A stretch of DNA of 64,000 nucleotides, taken from contig CAYXTP010000007.1 of assembly GCA_964467985.1 (NCBI GenBank), positions 124,001-188,000 of the forward strand, read 5' to 3'. Made by a program: the position numbers and the translations under genes. Source of the DNA: GCA-2720975 sp964467985. Lineage in GTDB: Bacteria; Planctomycetota; UBA1135; GCA-002686595. The notes under the pieces were generated by a model. That model saw only the letters and a list, made by a program, of their open reading frames with translations, had not been told where the DNA came from and ran no database searches. Below, in pieces: positions 16,091-29,138 of the stretch. The first letter of the stretch is position 1, and each line of letters starts with the position of its first letter.

Positions 16091-17929
16091 CTACATGTAG
16101 CCGAGCGCCTTGAGGCGCTCAATCATCTCCTCAGGCATGTCGATCTCCCCGGCACTGGCATCAGGAAGCCGTACGACATAGACCCCAGGTGGAATGCTGA
16201 CGAGGTTGTCGGACCCACGCGGGTCTCGCTCTGCCTCCGTGAAGAGGGTGGACAATTGCTCCATCTTCAGGTCTTCCCGGTTGGCGGTGAACTCCACCGG
16301 CGCCGAGGTCTTCGTCCGGTTCGGGCCCAGGAACACGGGCATCCGTGCTGACCGTCCGAATTGATTGCTCCGGATAAAAACTTTCGCATCCGGTGGGTCG
16401 ACTCGGATCGCGAATGAGTCTGAATCCTGGAGACGTCCCTTGGTGACCACGAAGTCGTTGCCAGGAGTCAGGTCGCACTGAATCGTCAGCTTGTTGCCCC
16501 CGGGCTCGTACTCAAATGAATCTGTCGGCTCAAGATCGATAGGGGAGACTTCGATGAACTGCCCATCAGTTTCCAGGCTGAGGCTCCAATCAACTCCCTT
16601 TGTGGCCTTGCTCCCGATTCCCTGGACGATCAATCCGGAGAGCTCGGATGACCTCTGGACCTTGAGGAGGATTTCCAACTCAGCAGCCTTGTCGGGTTGT
16701 TCGTCAATGAGGTTCTTGGTCTCCCCCGGGTCTTGCCTGAGGTTGAAGAGGTATTTCTCTGCCGTGGGAGCTAGCTCCTCGAAGTACTTGTAGTCTCCTA
16801 ACACGATGCCCTTTGACACGTGCAGCGTTTGCTGACTTCCAGCTACCAGATTCAAGTCCAAGAAAATGGGTGCGATATCGGATTCCGAGTCGATCAGGTC
16901 GAGCAGGTTGCGCCCAGCAAGAGTCTCTGGCGCGTGCTGCTCAAGCATGTTCAGTTGGGTGACGACAACATCCACCAGGGATACGGGAGTATCGATGACC
17001 TGACCCGCTTGATCCTGGTCAGCAAGCTTGAGGATCAGGGGGACTTCAACAACTTCATTGAATATCTGCGTGCCATGGCCGCCCCGTCCGTGGTCGAGGT
17101 GCTCCTCGCCGTGGTCGCTCACGAACCAGATAACCGTATTGTCGTAGAGCCCGCGATCCTTCAGCCCTTTGATGAACTCGCCGAACTTGTCGTCGGAGTA
17201 CCGGATTTCGCTGTCGTAGAGGGCGACCGTGTTCTGGAGTCTGAGCGGCTGGGGCCGCATGGGAAGGAGGCTCGCAACCCCGGGTGGCCTCGGGTTGTCC
17301 GTGAACAACGTGTCGTAGGGCTCAATCGGGTTATTCGGCCCGTGCGGGTCGATCGTATGAAGGTATAAGAAGAACGGTCTATCCACGGGCCGCCCATCAA
17401 GAACCTCGAAAGCGCGTTGATTGACCTGTTCAGCGGGGATCATCTGCCATGCGCCAATGTTCTCGAGCCCTTCGCCCAGGTCTTCAAAGAGGTCATAGCC
17501 TCGGTCGAAGCCCCAGTGCCCAGAAGCGAATGGGTTCGTCACGATTCCGGCGCGGTAGTAACCCATGGGCCCCAGGCGTTCACTCAGTAGATCGGCCTGG
17601 GGCGAAAGGGGACTTGCACGGGACGTAGCACCGTGCTGGCGAGGATGCAGCCCTGTCATCAGGGAGGCGGTGGAGGCCTTGGTCCACGCGCTTGTTGCGT
17701 AGGCCTGCTTAAAAACGATCGAGTCCCTCGCCAAGGCATCGATACTGGGGCTCGTCTCGCGCTCGTAGCCGTACAACCCCAGATGGTCTTGACGCAACGT
17801 GTCCACGAGGTAGATGACGATGTTCGGTCGAGGCGGTGAGTGCTCCTCGGCACAACCCGCCAGCAGGGCTAGGATCGGCAACAAGAGAACCCGAATTGAG
17901 GACCCGGCGATGTGGTGGTTGGATGACAT
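16091..17929 (-). CDS. Sulfatase-like lipoprotein hydrolase
   Basis: A 612-residue alkaline-phosphatase-superfamily protein. The N-terminus has a lipobox LALLAGC (Cys26), so it is probably membrane-anchored outside the inner membrane. Metal motifs are NIVIYLVDTLRQDHLGLYGY, LHTIDPHGPN and FVSDHGEEHLDHG. At the nucleophile site, where sulfatases have C/SxPxR, it reads SAWTKAST with Thr83, so formylglycine conversion is not expected. The C-terminus ends ERLKALGYM, common in planctomycete-type homologs, after an extra roughly 170-residue beta-rich region. It is divergent from the first NRPS gene with 165 bp between them. Substrate unknown. Confidence 0.82.
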   Translation of the reverse strand: MSSNHHIAGSSIRVLLLPILALLAGCAEEHSPPRPNIVIYLVDTLRQDHLGLYGYERETSPSIDALARDSIVFKQAYATSAWTKASTASLMTGLHPRQHGATSRASPLSPQADLLSERLGPMGYYRAGIVTNPFASGHWGFDRGYDLFEDLGEGLENIGAWQMIPAEQVNQRAFEVLDGRPVDRPFFLYLHTIDPHGPNNPIEPYDTLFTDNPRPPGVASLLPMRPQPLRLQNTVALYDSEIRYSDDKFGEFIKGLKDRGLYDNTVIWFVSDHGEEHLDHGRGGHGTQIFNEVVEVPLILKLADQDQAGQVIDTPVSLVDVVVTQLNMLEQHAPETLAGRNLLDLIDSESDIAPIFLDLNLVAGSQQTLHVSKGIVLGDYKYFEELAPTAEKYLFNLRQDPGETKNLIDEQPDKAAELEILLKVQRSSELSGLIVQGIGSKATKGVDWSLSLETDGQFIEVSPIDLEPTDSFEYEPGGNKLTIQCDLTPGNDFVVTKGRLQDSDSFAIRVDPPDAKVFIRSNQFGRSARMPVFLGPNRTKTSAPVEFTANREDLKMEQLSTLFTEAERDPRGSDNLVSIPPGVYVVRLPDASAGEIDMPEEMIERLKALGYM

Positions 17930-18094
17930 GGAATGCGGTTGGGATGGTAGCGGGCCGCAAGCCTACCCCGGACAGGACGCCGTCTGCAGGGTCATTACGG
18001 GAACCAGACACCGTTTACGTTACGGAATCAGGTCGTGTTGAGATGCTTGTCCCGCCGGGCTGGGATAGGGTCTAGCTGTTCCTCTCTCGTGACC

Positions 18095-21970
<3,876 letters not shown>

Positions 21971-21981
21971 GTGATCCCCCC

Positions 21982-23346
21982 ATGACTGATTCATCTCCCA
22001 AATCCAACCTGGCACGCTTCGTTGAGGCCGCGGTCGAGCGCCTCGAACGAGTCGATCCCGAGCTATATACGATCCTCGACAACGAGTATCGGCGCCAGTC
22101 CAACGTCTTGACCATGGTGGCCAGCTCAAGCATTGCCGACCCATCTTCCTTGATCTGTGAGGCGATGACTTCCATGAATGTCACGGCCGAGGGATACCCC
22201 GGTCGGCGCTTTCATGCCGGCTGCCGTCACATCGACGAGATCGAACAGCTCGCTATTGACCGCGTGAAGGCAGTCTTCGGCGCGCAATTCGCAAACGTCC
22301 AGCCGATGACCGCGAGCTCGGCCAACGAAGTCGTGATGTTCAGCACCCTCAAGCCTGGTGACACGCTGTTGGGCATGGACCTCGATTCGGGCGGGCACCT
22401 GACCCACGGCAGCAAGGCCTCGATTTCAGGACAGGTGTTCGATGCGGTGGGCTACGGCCTCGATGAGAACGAACGCCTTGACTACGACCAGGCTCGGGCC
22501 CTGGCCCTGGAGCACAAGCCGAAGCTAATTATCTGCGGCACCACCGCCTACGCGCGTGATATTGACTGGGCGCGATTCCGGGCGATTGCCGATGAAGTCG
22601 GCGCCTATGTCCTCGCTGACATCACGCACATCGCTGGCCTGGTGGCAGCAGGCATCCACTCCAGTCCGATCGATCACGCACATTTCACCACCACTTGTAC
22701 CCACAAGCAGCTCTTTGGCGGCCGTGGGGGCTTGATCATGATTGGCAAGGACCACGACATGCCGGCTCATGATGAACCGGACAAGACCCTTGCCCAAGTA
22801 ATCCAGAACCGTGTGTTTCCCTATTTCCAGGGAGCACCCAACCAGAGTTCCATAGCCGCCAAAGCTCGCGGCATGGGCTTTGTTGGCAGTGAGGAGTTCA
22901 GGCGTGTTGCGCGCCGCATTGTGGACCTGTCACAGGCTCTGGCGGCGGCTTTCATTGCTAGGGGCTACCGCGTCATCACCGGTGGTACAGACAACCACAT
23001 CGTCGTTGTGGATGTGATGCAGAAAGGCATCACCGGCGTGAACGCCGAGAAAGCACTCGAAGACTGCGGCATCGTGGTGAACAAGAACCGCATCCCCTTC
23101 GATGAGAAGCCTCCCTTCGTGACCAGCGGAATCCGGTTGGGCACCAATGGCCTGGCAATCAGGGAAATGGAACCCAGCGACATGGCCGACTGCGTGGAGG
23201 TCATTCACGACGTACTGACCCACCTGGAACAAAGCGGAGATCGCGAATACCAGGTCGACCCGGACGCTGCTGCCCGTGCCGAGGCGGAAATCGCGCGGCT
23301 GTGCTCCCTGCGCCCCATTCGGACCTATCCGACCGTCCAGGCTTGA
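21982..23346 (+). CDS. Serine hydroxymethyltransferase-like PLP enzyme, active site altered
   Basis: A 454-residue SHMT/GlyA homolog beginning 12 bp after the NRPS gene. It keeps the PLP Lys (THKQ, Lys242), GGHLTHG, the Asp/His pair in LADITHIAGLVAAG and AEGYPGRR. Differences from housekeeping SHMT are clear: the Tyr before AEGY is Thr68, the following YYGG is FHAG, and TTTTHKTLRGPRGG is TTTCTHKQLFGGRGG. Related divergent SHMTs in NRPS clusters make alpha-methylserine or act as threonine transaldolases that build beta-hydroxy amino acids. I infer that it supplies an unusual amino acid. A hairpin follows its stop. Confidence 0.88.
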   Translation: MTDSSPKSNLARFVEAAVERLERVDPELYTILDNEYRRQSNVLTMVASSSIADPSSLICEAMTSMNVTAEGYPGRRFHAGCRHIDEIEQLAIDRVKAVFGAQFANVQPMTASSANEVVMFSTLKPGDTLLGMDLDSGGHLTHGSKASISGQVFDAVGYGLDENERLDYDQARALALEHKPKLIICGTTAYARDIDWARFRAIADEVGAYVLADITHIAGLVAAGIHSSPIDHAHFTTTCTHKQLFGGRGGLIMIGKDHDMPAHDEPDKTLAQVIQNRVFPYFQGAPNQSSIAAKARGMGFVGSEEFRRVARRIVDLSQALAAAFIARGYRVITGGTDNHIVVVDVMQKGITGVNAEKALEDCGIVVNKNRIPFDEKPPFVTSGIRLGTNGLAIREMEPSDMADCVEVIHDVLTHLEQSGDREYQVDPDAAARAEAEIARLCSLRPIRTYPTVQA

Positions 23347-23373
23347 GGGCGACTTGGGTCTGATAGCCTGCTT

Positions 23374-23394
23374 GGGCCCCTCTGGGAGGGCCCC
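23374..23394 (+). terminator. GC-rich hairpin after the SHMT-like gene
   Basis: A nine-base-pair stem with one C/C mismatch (23374-23382 with 23386-23394) and a 3-base loop lies 28 bp after the stop at 23346. There is no U-run behind it. It may be an attenuator or a rho-dependent type end separating the first NRPS/SHMT pair from the methyltransferase gene at 23596. Chance formation in GC-rich DNA is possible. Confidence 0.35.
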
Positions 23395-23595
23395 TGAGGT
23401 GGTATTCTCTTCCCGCTTGCGGCTCAGAGCGGCAAGGAGACCACTGAGAATGGCGATTCCGGGCAGGTGGGGTAGATTCTGGTGGTGGAGGGAGACGCTT
23501 TCGCCCGCCCAATCCGCTAATCAATCGCTCCCCTAGGCATAGTAGGGCCCCTTCAAGCAAGTCTCGGCAGCCCGAATTGCCGATAACCCAGCACC

Positions 23596-24591
23596 ATGGT
23601 CAACGAAATCACCCGCATCTTCAACGCCTCGATCGGGGCGTCGGCCATCACGGCCAGTTTCGAGCTGGGTCTGCTTGAGGAGATCAAGTCTCAGGGCTCC
23701 ACGGACATCGCCGCTTTCTGCGAGGATCGCGACCTCAGCGTCTGGTCGGTCACCTCTATTTTGCGCGTGCTGCATCGCTTCGACATTGTCGCAGTCTCAG
23801 ACGATCTCAAGACTGCAACGCCAGCCAAGGAGTTTGAGGACGCCTATGACAACAAGGGCTACTTCCTCTGGTTGATTCGTGGATACGGCCACCTTTTGCA
23901 CAATCTCGGGACGATCGTGCAGGAGAACAACTGCACCACCGACGGCATCGGCCGAGACGGCAAGTACATCGCTCTGTCAGGCAGGGACTACGGCGGGAAG
24001 TACGTTGACCCCTATTTCACCAAGGTGATGAACGAAGAGCCCTTCAGCGTCGCAGCAGACTTGGGCTGCGGCAGCGCCGAACGCCTGATGGGACTCGCAC
24101 GAGCCAATCCGGATTTCCGGGGCGTGGGCGTCGAAGTCAACAAAGGCGCAGTCGATCTGGCTCGGCGCTCAATCGAGAAAGCGGGCCTCGGCGATCGAGT
24201 TCAGGTTGTGCACTTTGATGTGAAGAACCTGGTCTATCAGCCGGAGTTCGAGGACGTGGAAGTGCTCTTCTGCTTCTTCATGGGCCATGACCTCTGGCCG
24301 CGGCCCAACTGCCTGCGGGCGTTCCAGTCCATTCGGGCCTCCTTTCCGAACCTCAAGCGCTTCCTGTTCAGCGACACGTATCGTTCAGATCTACCCGTTC
24401 CCGGGGATACGCCCATTTTTACCCTCGGGTTCGAGTTTACTCACGACCTGATGGGGCAGTTCATTCCCAACGTCGCCGAGTGGAAGGAGCTATTCGAGGA
24501 ATCGGGCTGGATCTGCAAGGCTCAGCACGACATGCCCATTGCCTACAGCGCCATCTTTGACCTGCGCCCGAACCCCGAGGCTTCAGCCTAG
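23596..24591 (+). CDS. MppJ/MrsA-like alpha-keto-acid beta-C-methyltransferase
   Basis: A 331-residue class I SAM methyltransferase with an N-terminal helical dimerisation region (RIFNASIGASAITASFELGL) and SAM motif ADLGCGSAERL at about 154-164. It resembles MppJ, the phenylpyruvate beta-methyltransferase of mannopeptimycin biosynthesis, and relatives acting on other 2-oxo acids. The stretches CFFMGHDLWPRPNC and TLGFEFTHDLMGQ match that family closely. His231 and His283 have the same 52-residue spacing as the iron-binding His243 and His295 I recall for MppJ. It would methylate C3 of a 2-oxo acid, which an aminotransferase then turns into a beta-methyl amino acid. It lies between two NRPS genes. 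The exact keto acid is unknown. Confidence 0.85.
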   Translation: MVNEITRIFNASIGASAITASFELGLLEEIKSQGSTDIAAFCEDRDLSVWSVTSILRVLHRFDIVAVSDDLKTATPAKEFEDAYDNKGYFLWLIRGYGHLLHNLGTIVQENNCTTDGIGRDGKYIALSGRDYGGKYVDPYFTKVMNEEPFSVAADLGCGSAERLMGLARANPDFRGVGVEVNKGAVDLARRSIEKAGLGDRVQVVHFDVKNLVYQPEFEDVEVLFCFFMGHDLWPRPNCLRAFQSIRASFPNLKRFLFSDTYRSDLPVPGDTPIFTLGFEFTHDLMGQFIPNVAEWKELFEESGWICKAQHDMPIAYSAIFDLRPNPEASA

Positions 24592-24635
24592 GGCGACGCC
24601 TCAACCCCGTAGATTACTCACCGCCGCGCGTTCCC

Positions 24636-27600
24636 ATGGGTTCCGAAGGATTCCCCCTGTCCGTTCAACAGCGCCGCCTACTGGGCGGCGCTGCCCGTGG
24701 ACACCGATCGGTTGCGCCTGCCAGGTGTCGCGTGAGCCTGCGCGGGAAGTTGAACCGGGAGGCCTTGGAAGAGGCCCTTGCGGACGTGGTGGACAAGTTC
24801 GAAATCCTGCGCACTGAAATCCTCAGCCAAGGGTCGCAGGACAAATGGCAGCAGCTCATACACGAGCAATGCGGGGGCCCGGCTCTTGCGGGGGCGCCCC
24901 AGGATTGGGGCCTGGAATCTGAATTGCGGGCCGTTTCGGAAGACAAGCACGAACTCGTGTTGACCTTGCCCGCTGCGACGACCGACGCGGCCAGTCTCTC
25001 GAATTTGGTGAGAGAGATTGGACTGGCGTACGGCGAGCGCTGCCTCGGGCGGGAAGCACAGGGCGATGCCATGCAGTACGTGGACATCGCCGAGTGGCAG
25101 GGAGAACTGTACGACGCTCCTGAGTCGGCACCGGGGCGCAGTTATTGGTGCGAACGGGATTACTCCAAGGGCGCAGGTGCACAGCTACCGTTTCAGTCGG
25201 AAACTGATCCTGACGGGGCATCGGGACCAAGCTGTTTCAATTGGGTTCTGGCGGGAGAGGAAGCGAGCCTCGTGAGGCAAGCCGCGCAGTCACACAACGT
25301 TCACCCCAATATCGTTCTGCTCTCCTCATGGGTCAGTCTCTTGTGGCGCATGACCCTGAGTACGGACGTCCTGGTTGGGGTAACGGTTGCGGCTCGCGAT
25401 TACGAAGAACTTGAGGAGCCCTTGGGTCCCCTTGCCCGTACGCTGCCGCTCACACTGGACTTGGCTGACGACCCCAGTTTGGCGAGTCTCATCCCGTTGA
25501 TGTCGAGCTCCCTCTCAAGCGCCCGCGGCTGGCAAGATTGCCTCGATCCGCAGGTCCTAAGCCTCCCGAATTGCTTGCCCTTTGGGTTCGAAGCACGCGG
25601 CGCGCAGGAGTTGATCTCCGCTGGTGGCCTAGAGTTCTCCATCCTTGAGAAGCATGCCCAAGCTGAGTCCCAGCGCTGCCAACTTGTCGTTCAGGAGCAG
25701 ACGGATGGCTTCGAGTTGCAACTGCACTACGACTCCTCTGGGTTCAGCGCAGGATTGGTCGAACGACTGATGGGCCAATTCCGAGCACTGCTGGGCAATG
25801 CTTGTGCTGCACAGTCCACACCCATTTCTCAGCTTCCGATCGTCAGTGCCGCGGAGTGGCAGCAGCTCGTCGTTGATTTCAACGACTCAGAAGCAGACTA
25901 CCCCAGGGGCCAGTGTGCTCATCATTGGTTCGAGCAGCACGCTCGGAGTGCACCTGATGCGACTGCCGTCAGGCAGGGCAGTGAGGTGCTGACATACGGC
26001 GAACTCGATGTTCGCGCCAATCAACTGGGTCATCACCTGCAGAGCCTGGGCGTGGGCCCCGACACGATGGTGGCGCTGTGCATCGATCGCTCCTTGGACA
26101 TGGTCGTTGCGATCCTTGGCATCCTCAAAGCGGGCGGCGCTTACGTGCCCGTGGATCCGGCCTATCCCACTGATCGCATTCGGTTCATCATCGACGACAC
26201 GGACGCTCCGGTGCTTGTGACCCAATCCCGATTGGCTTCTCAGTTCGAGGCTAGTTCGGCGCAGCTCGTGTGTATGGACAGCGACCGCGAAGTGCTTGAC
26301 GCTTGCCCCGAGACGGCTCCAGCCAGCGCAGCCGGACCGGATAGCCTGGTCTACGTGATCTACACCTCCGGTTCGACCGGCAAGCCCAAGGGCGTTGTGA
26401 TCACGCACGAAAAGCTCGTGATTTCAAACAACGCCCGCATGCAAGCCTTTGGGCACTGCCCCGAAGCCTTCCTGCTCCTCTCGTCAGTCGCCTTTGATAG
26501 TTCCGTCGTCGGAATCTTCTGGAGCCTGTGCGGGGGGGGGTCACTCTTGCTCATGCCCGAGGGCCTCGAGAAGGAGATCGAGCGCATTCCGGAGTACATC
26601 GCTGAGCACGGCGCCTCGCACCTACTCACCCTGCCGTCTTTCTACCGGCACATCCTTGAGCAGGGCAAACCCGAACAACTCATGGGCTTGCGGGCAGCCA
26701 TCGTTGCGGGTGAAGCCTGCCCTCTCAAGATGGTTGATCGCCACCGTGAGTTGCTGCCCGGCGTAGGCCTCTACAGCGAATACGGAGCCACCGAGACCAC
26801 GGTGTTCAGTTCGGTCTACGACTGCCTGCAGCAGACCGAGCCCATTGCGCCCCTCGGCGATCCCATCGACAACATGCAAATGTACGTGCTCGATGAGCAC
26901 TTGAACCCGTGTCCTATGGGCCTGCCCGGCGAAGTGCACTTTGGTGGTCCGGCCTTGGCCGTCGAGTACTTGCGACGGCCGGAACTGACGGCCGAGCGCT
27001 TCATCCAGAATCCCTTCCGCCTGGGGGACGAAGAACGCCTGTACAAGTCTGGCGACCTTGCGCGCTTTCGCGAGAACGGCGAGATGGAGTTCCTTGGCCG
27101 ACTGGACAATCAGGTCAAGATCCGCGGCTTCCGCATCGAGCTCGAAGAGATCGAAGTGGCATTGGTGCGCCACCCCTCCGTGAAGGAGTCGGCCGTGTTG
27201 GCCTTGGCGGACCTGGGCGAGGAGAAGCGGCTAATCGGCTACGTTTTCTTCGAGGCGGGCCAGGAAGCCAGCGTGGCAGAGCTGCGCGAGTTCCTGCTCA
27301 AGTCCCTGCCGGAGTTCATGCTGCCCGCCGTATTCGTATTCCTCGACGACATGCCGCGGACACCCAACGGCAAGGTCGATCGCAAAGCCCTGCCGGAACC
27401 CGGAAGCGAGCGACCCGAGCTGGAGAACGAGTTTGAAGCTCCCGAAAGTGCGGCCGAACGCGGGCTGGCAGACATTTGGGTTGAAGTGCTAGGCATCGAC
27501 AGTGTGGGGGTGAATGACAATTTCTTCGAACTGGGTGGGGACTCGATCCTCAGCATCCAGGTCGTGTCGAAAGCAAATCAGGCGGGCATCAAGATCACCC

Positions 27601-29135
27601 CGCGACAGGTCTTCGAGAACCAAACCATCGCACAGCTCGTGACGGTTGCGGATCTCGACGCCGCGCCCGCACCGCAAGAAGATCAAGGGCTGGTCCAGGG
27701 AAACGTTCCCTTGACCCCTGTGCAGCACTGGTACTTCGATCTGGATCTGCCGCGTCCTCAGTACTGGAATATGCCGATCCTGCTCGAGTTGCGCAGGGAG
27801 TTGGATCCGGAGCACCTACGGCAAGCCCTTGAGGCCCTCGCCTTGCACCATGACGCCTTGCGCAGCCGATTCGTTCAGCGTGAGGGTCAATGGACTCAGC
27901 ACATTGAGATTGATCAGGGAGCCGACCTGCTTGTGCGAGAGGACTTGAGCGGCCTAGCTCAGGACGAGCAGCCTGCCGCCTTCGAAGAGTTGGCGGCTCG
28001 CCACCAAGCGGCTCTGGACTTGAACCATGGGCCTATCGTGCGCGCGGTCTTCGTTCAGCGCGGCCATGGTCAAGCCGATCGATTGCTGTGGATTGTGCAT
28101 CACCTAGTGATCGACGGGGTCTCGTGGCGCATCATGCTGGAGGATCTGGAACAGGCCCTCGATCAGGTGCAGCGGGGCGAGGCGATCGCATTGCAAACCA
28201 AGAGCACTTCCTTCCAGCGCTGGTCACAGTGCTTGACCGACTACGCCAACAGCTCGGATCTAGCTGCGGAGGCCCAGTTCTGGTCGCATCTGGCCAGCGA
28301 ACCGATCACCGAGCTACCTATCGATTTCTCTGGCGGCGCCAACTTGGAGGCCTCCGCCCAACGCGTGCGCACGAGCCTCGATGCCGACCTGACCCGCTCA
28401 CTCCTGAGCGAGGTCCCGCGCGCCTACAACACACAGATCAACGATGTTCTCCTGACCGCCCTATCCCAGGCATTTGCTTCGTGGATGGGGGGGCCTTCTG
28501 TGCTCTTCACCCTGGAGGGTCACGGGCGTCAAGAGATCCCTGCTCAGGTCGATCTGTCGCGCACGGTCGGTTGGTTCACGAGCGACTACCCAGTGCTCTT
28601 GAGACCCAGCCCTGGCGAATTTGATCCGGGCGCGGCGCTGCAGTCCACCAAACGGCAGCTCAAGGACATCCCGAGTCAGGGCTTTAGCTACGGGCTGGCG
28701 CGGTACCTTTCCAAGGACGCGAACTTGCGCGACCAGCTCGCTGCTCTCCCCAAGCCGCTGGTGGGATTCAATTATCTGGGTCAGTTCGATCAACTCTTCG
28801 GCGAGGACGCGCGCTTCGGCTACTGTGATGAGTCGTTTGGCCCAGCCCTGGGCCCTGACGGCACCCGTATTTTTGTCTTGGAGGTCTACGGTCGTGTTTC
28901 CGCCGGCCAGCTCGAGTTTGACTTCGAGTACAGCGAAAACCTGCACAAGCGGGACACGATCCAAGCCCTGGCCACTGAGTTTTCTGCACACTTGAGGACG
29001 ATCATCCGCCACTGCCTAGCCACTGACGTAGGCGACTTGGACACGTCGGACTTCAGCGAATTCGACTGGAGCGCCAGCGACCTCTCCAGCATCATGGACG
29101 CCATCAGCGATTCCCAAGATTCAGGGGGAGCCTGA
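24636..29135 (+). CDS. NRPS module C*-A-T-E
   Basis: A 1499-residue synthetase. The C domain (about 1-410) lacks HHxxxDG; the corresponding place reads LPAATTDAAS near 111-120. The A domain (about 420-920) has YVIYTSGSTGKPKG, SEYGATE and NGKVDRKAL; the residues read by eye give D-S-V-T-I-A-E-V-F-K, which I cannot match to a known substrate. The acidic E at the 322-equivalent position is compatible with a polar or basic side chain. The T domain has LGGDS with Ser970, the GGDS form found before epimerases. The E domain (about 1020-1470) has VHHLVIDGVSW (His1155, His1156), EGHGRQE and NYLGQFD, so it looks active and should give a D-residue. It is followed after 3 bp by the PKS gene. Confidence 0.93.
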   Translation: MGSEGFPLSVQQRRLLGGAARGHRSVAPARCRVSLRGKLNREALEEALADVVDKFEILRTEILSQGSQDKWQQLIHEQCGGPALAGAPQDWGLESELRAVSEDKHELVLTLPAATTDAASLSNLVREIGLAYGERCLGREAQGDAMQYVDIAEWQGELYDAPESAPGRSYWCERDYSKGAGAQLPFQSETDPDGASGPSCFNWVLAGEEASLVRQAAQSHNVHPNIVLLSSWVSLLWRMTLSTDVLVGVTVAARDYEELEEPLGPLARTLPLTLDLADDPSLASLIPLMSSSLSSARGWQDCLDPQVLSLPNCLPFGFEARGAQELISAGGLEFSILEKHAQAESQRCQLVVQEQTDGFELQLHYDSSGFSAGLVERLMGQFRALLGNACAAQSTPISQLPIVSAAEWQQLVVDFNDSEADYPRGQCAHHWFEQHARSAPDATAVRQGSEVLTYGELDVRANQLGHHLQSLGVGPDTMVALCIDRSLDMVVAILGILKAGGAYVPVDPAYPTDRIRFIIDDTDAPVLVTQSRLASQFEASSAQLVCMDSDREVLDACPETAPASAAGPDSLVYVIYTSGSTGKPKGVVITHEKLVISNNARMQAFGHCPEAFLLLSSVAFDSSVVGIFWSLCGGGSLLLMPEGLEKEIERIPEYIAEHGASHLLTLPSFYRHILEQGKPEQLMGLRAAIVAGEACPLKMVDRHRELLPGVGLYSEYGATETTVFSSVYDCLQQTEPIAPLGDPIDNMQMYVLDEHLNPCPMGLPGEVHFGGPALAVEYLRRPELTAERFIQNPFRLGDEERLYKSGDLARFRENGEMEFLGRLDNQVKIRGFRIELEEIEVALVRHPSVKESAVLALADLGEEKRLIGYVFFEAGQEASVAELREFLLKSLPEFMLPAVFVFLDDMPRTPNGKVDRKALPEPGSERPELENEFEAPESAAERGLADIWVEVLGIDSVGVNDNFFELGGDSILSIQVVSKANQAGIKITPRQVFENQTIAQLVTVADLDAAPAPQEDQGLVQGNVPLTPVQHWYFDLDLPRPQYWNMPILLELRRELDPEHLRQALEALALHHDALRSRFVQREGQWTQHIEIDQGADLLVREDLSGLAQDEQPAAFEELAARHQAALDLNHGPIVRAVFVQRGHGQADRLLWIVHHLVIDGVSWRIMLEDLEQALDQVQRGEAIALQTKSTSFQRWSQCLTDYANSSDLAAEAQFWSHLASEPITELPIDFSGGANLEASAQRVRTSLDADLTRSLLSEVPRAYNTQINDVLLTALSQAFASWMGGPSVLFTLEGHGRQEIPAQVDLSRTVGWFTSDYPVLLRPSPGEFDPGAALQSTKRQLKDIPSQGFSYGLARYLSKDANLRDQLAALPKPLVGFNYLGQFDQLFGEDARFGYCDESFGPALGPDGTRIFVLEVYGRVSAGQLEFDFEYSENLHKRDTIQALATEFSAHLRTIIRHCLATDVGDLDTSDFSEFDWSASDLSSIMDAISDSQDSGGA

Positions 29136-29138
29136 CCC

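Noticed and set aside
21982..23346. Housekeeping glyA
   Set aside because: Several substrate-binding residues differ from canonical SHMT and the gene is set between NRPS and methyltransferase genes, so a specialised role is more likely; not fully excluded.
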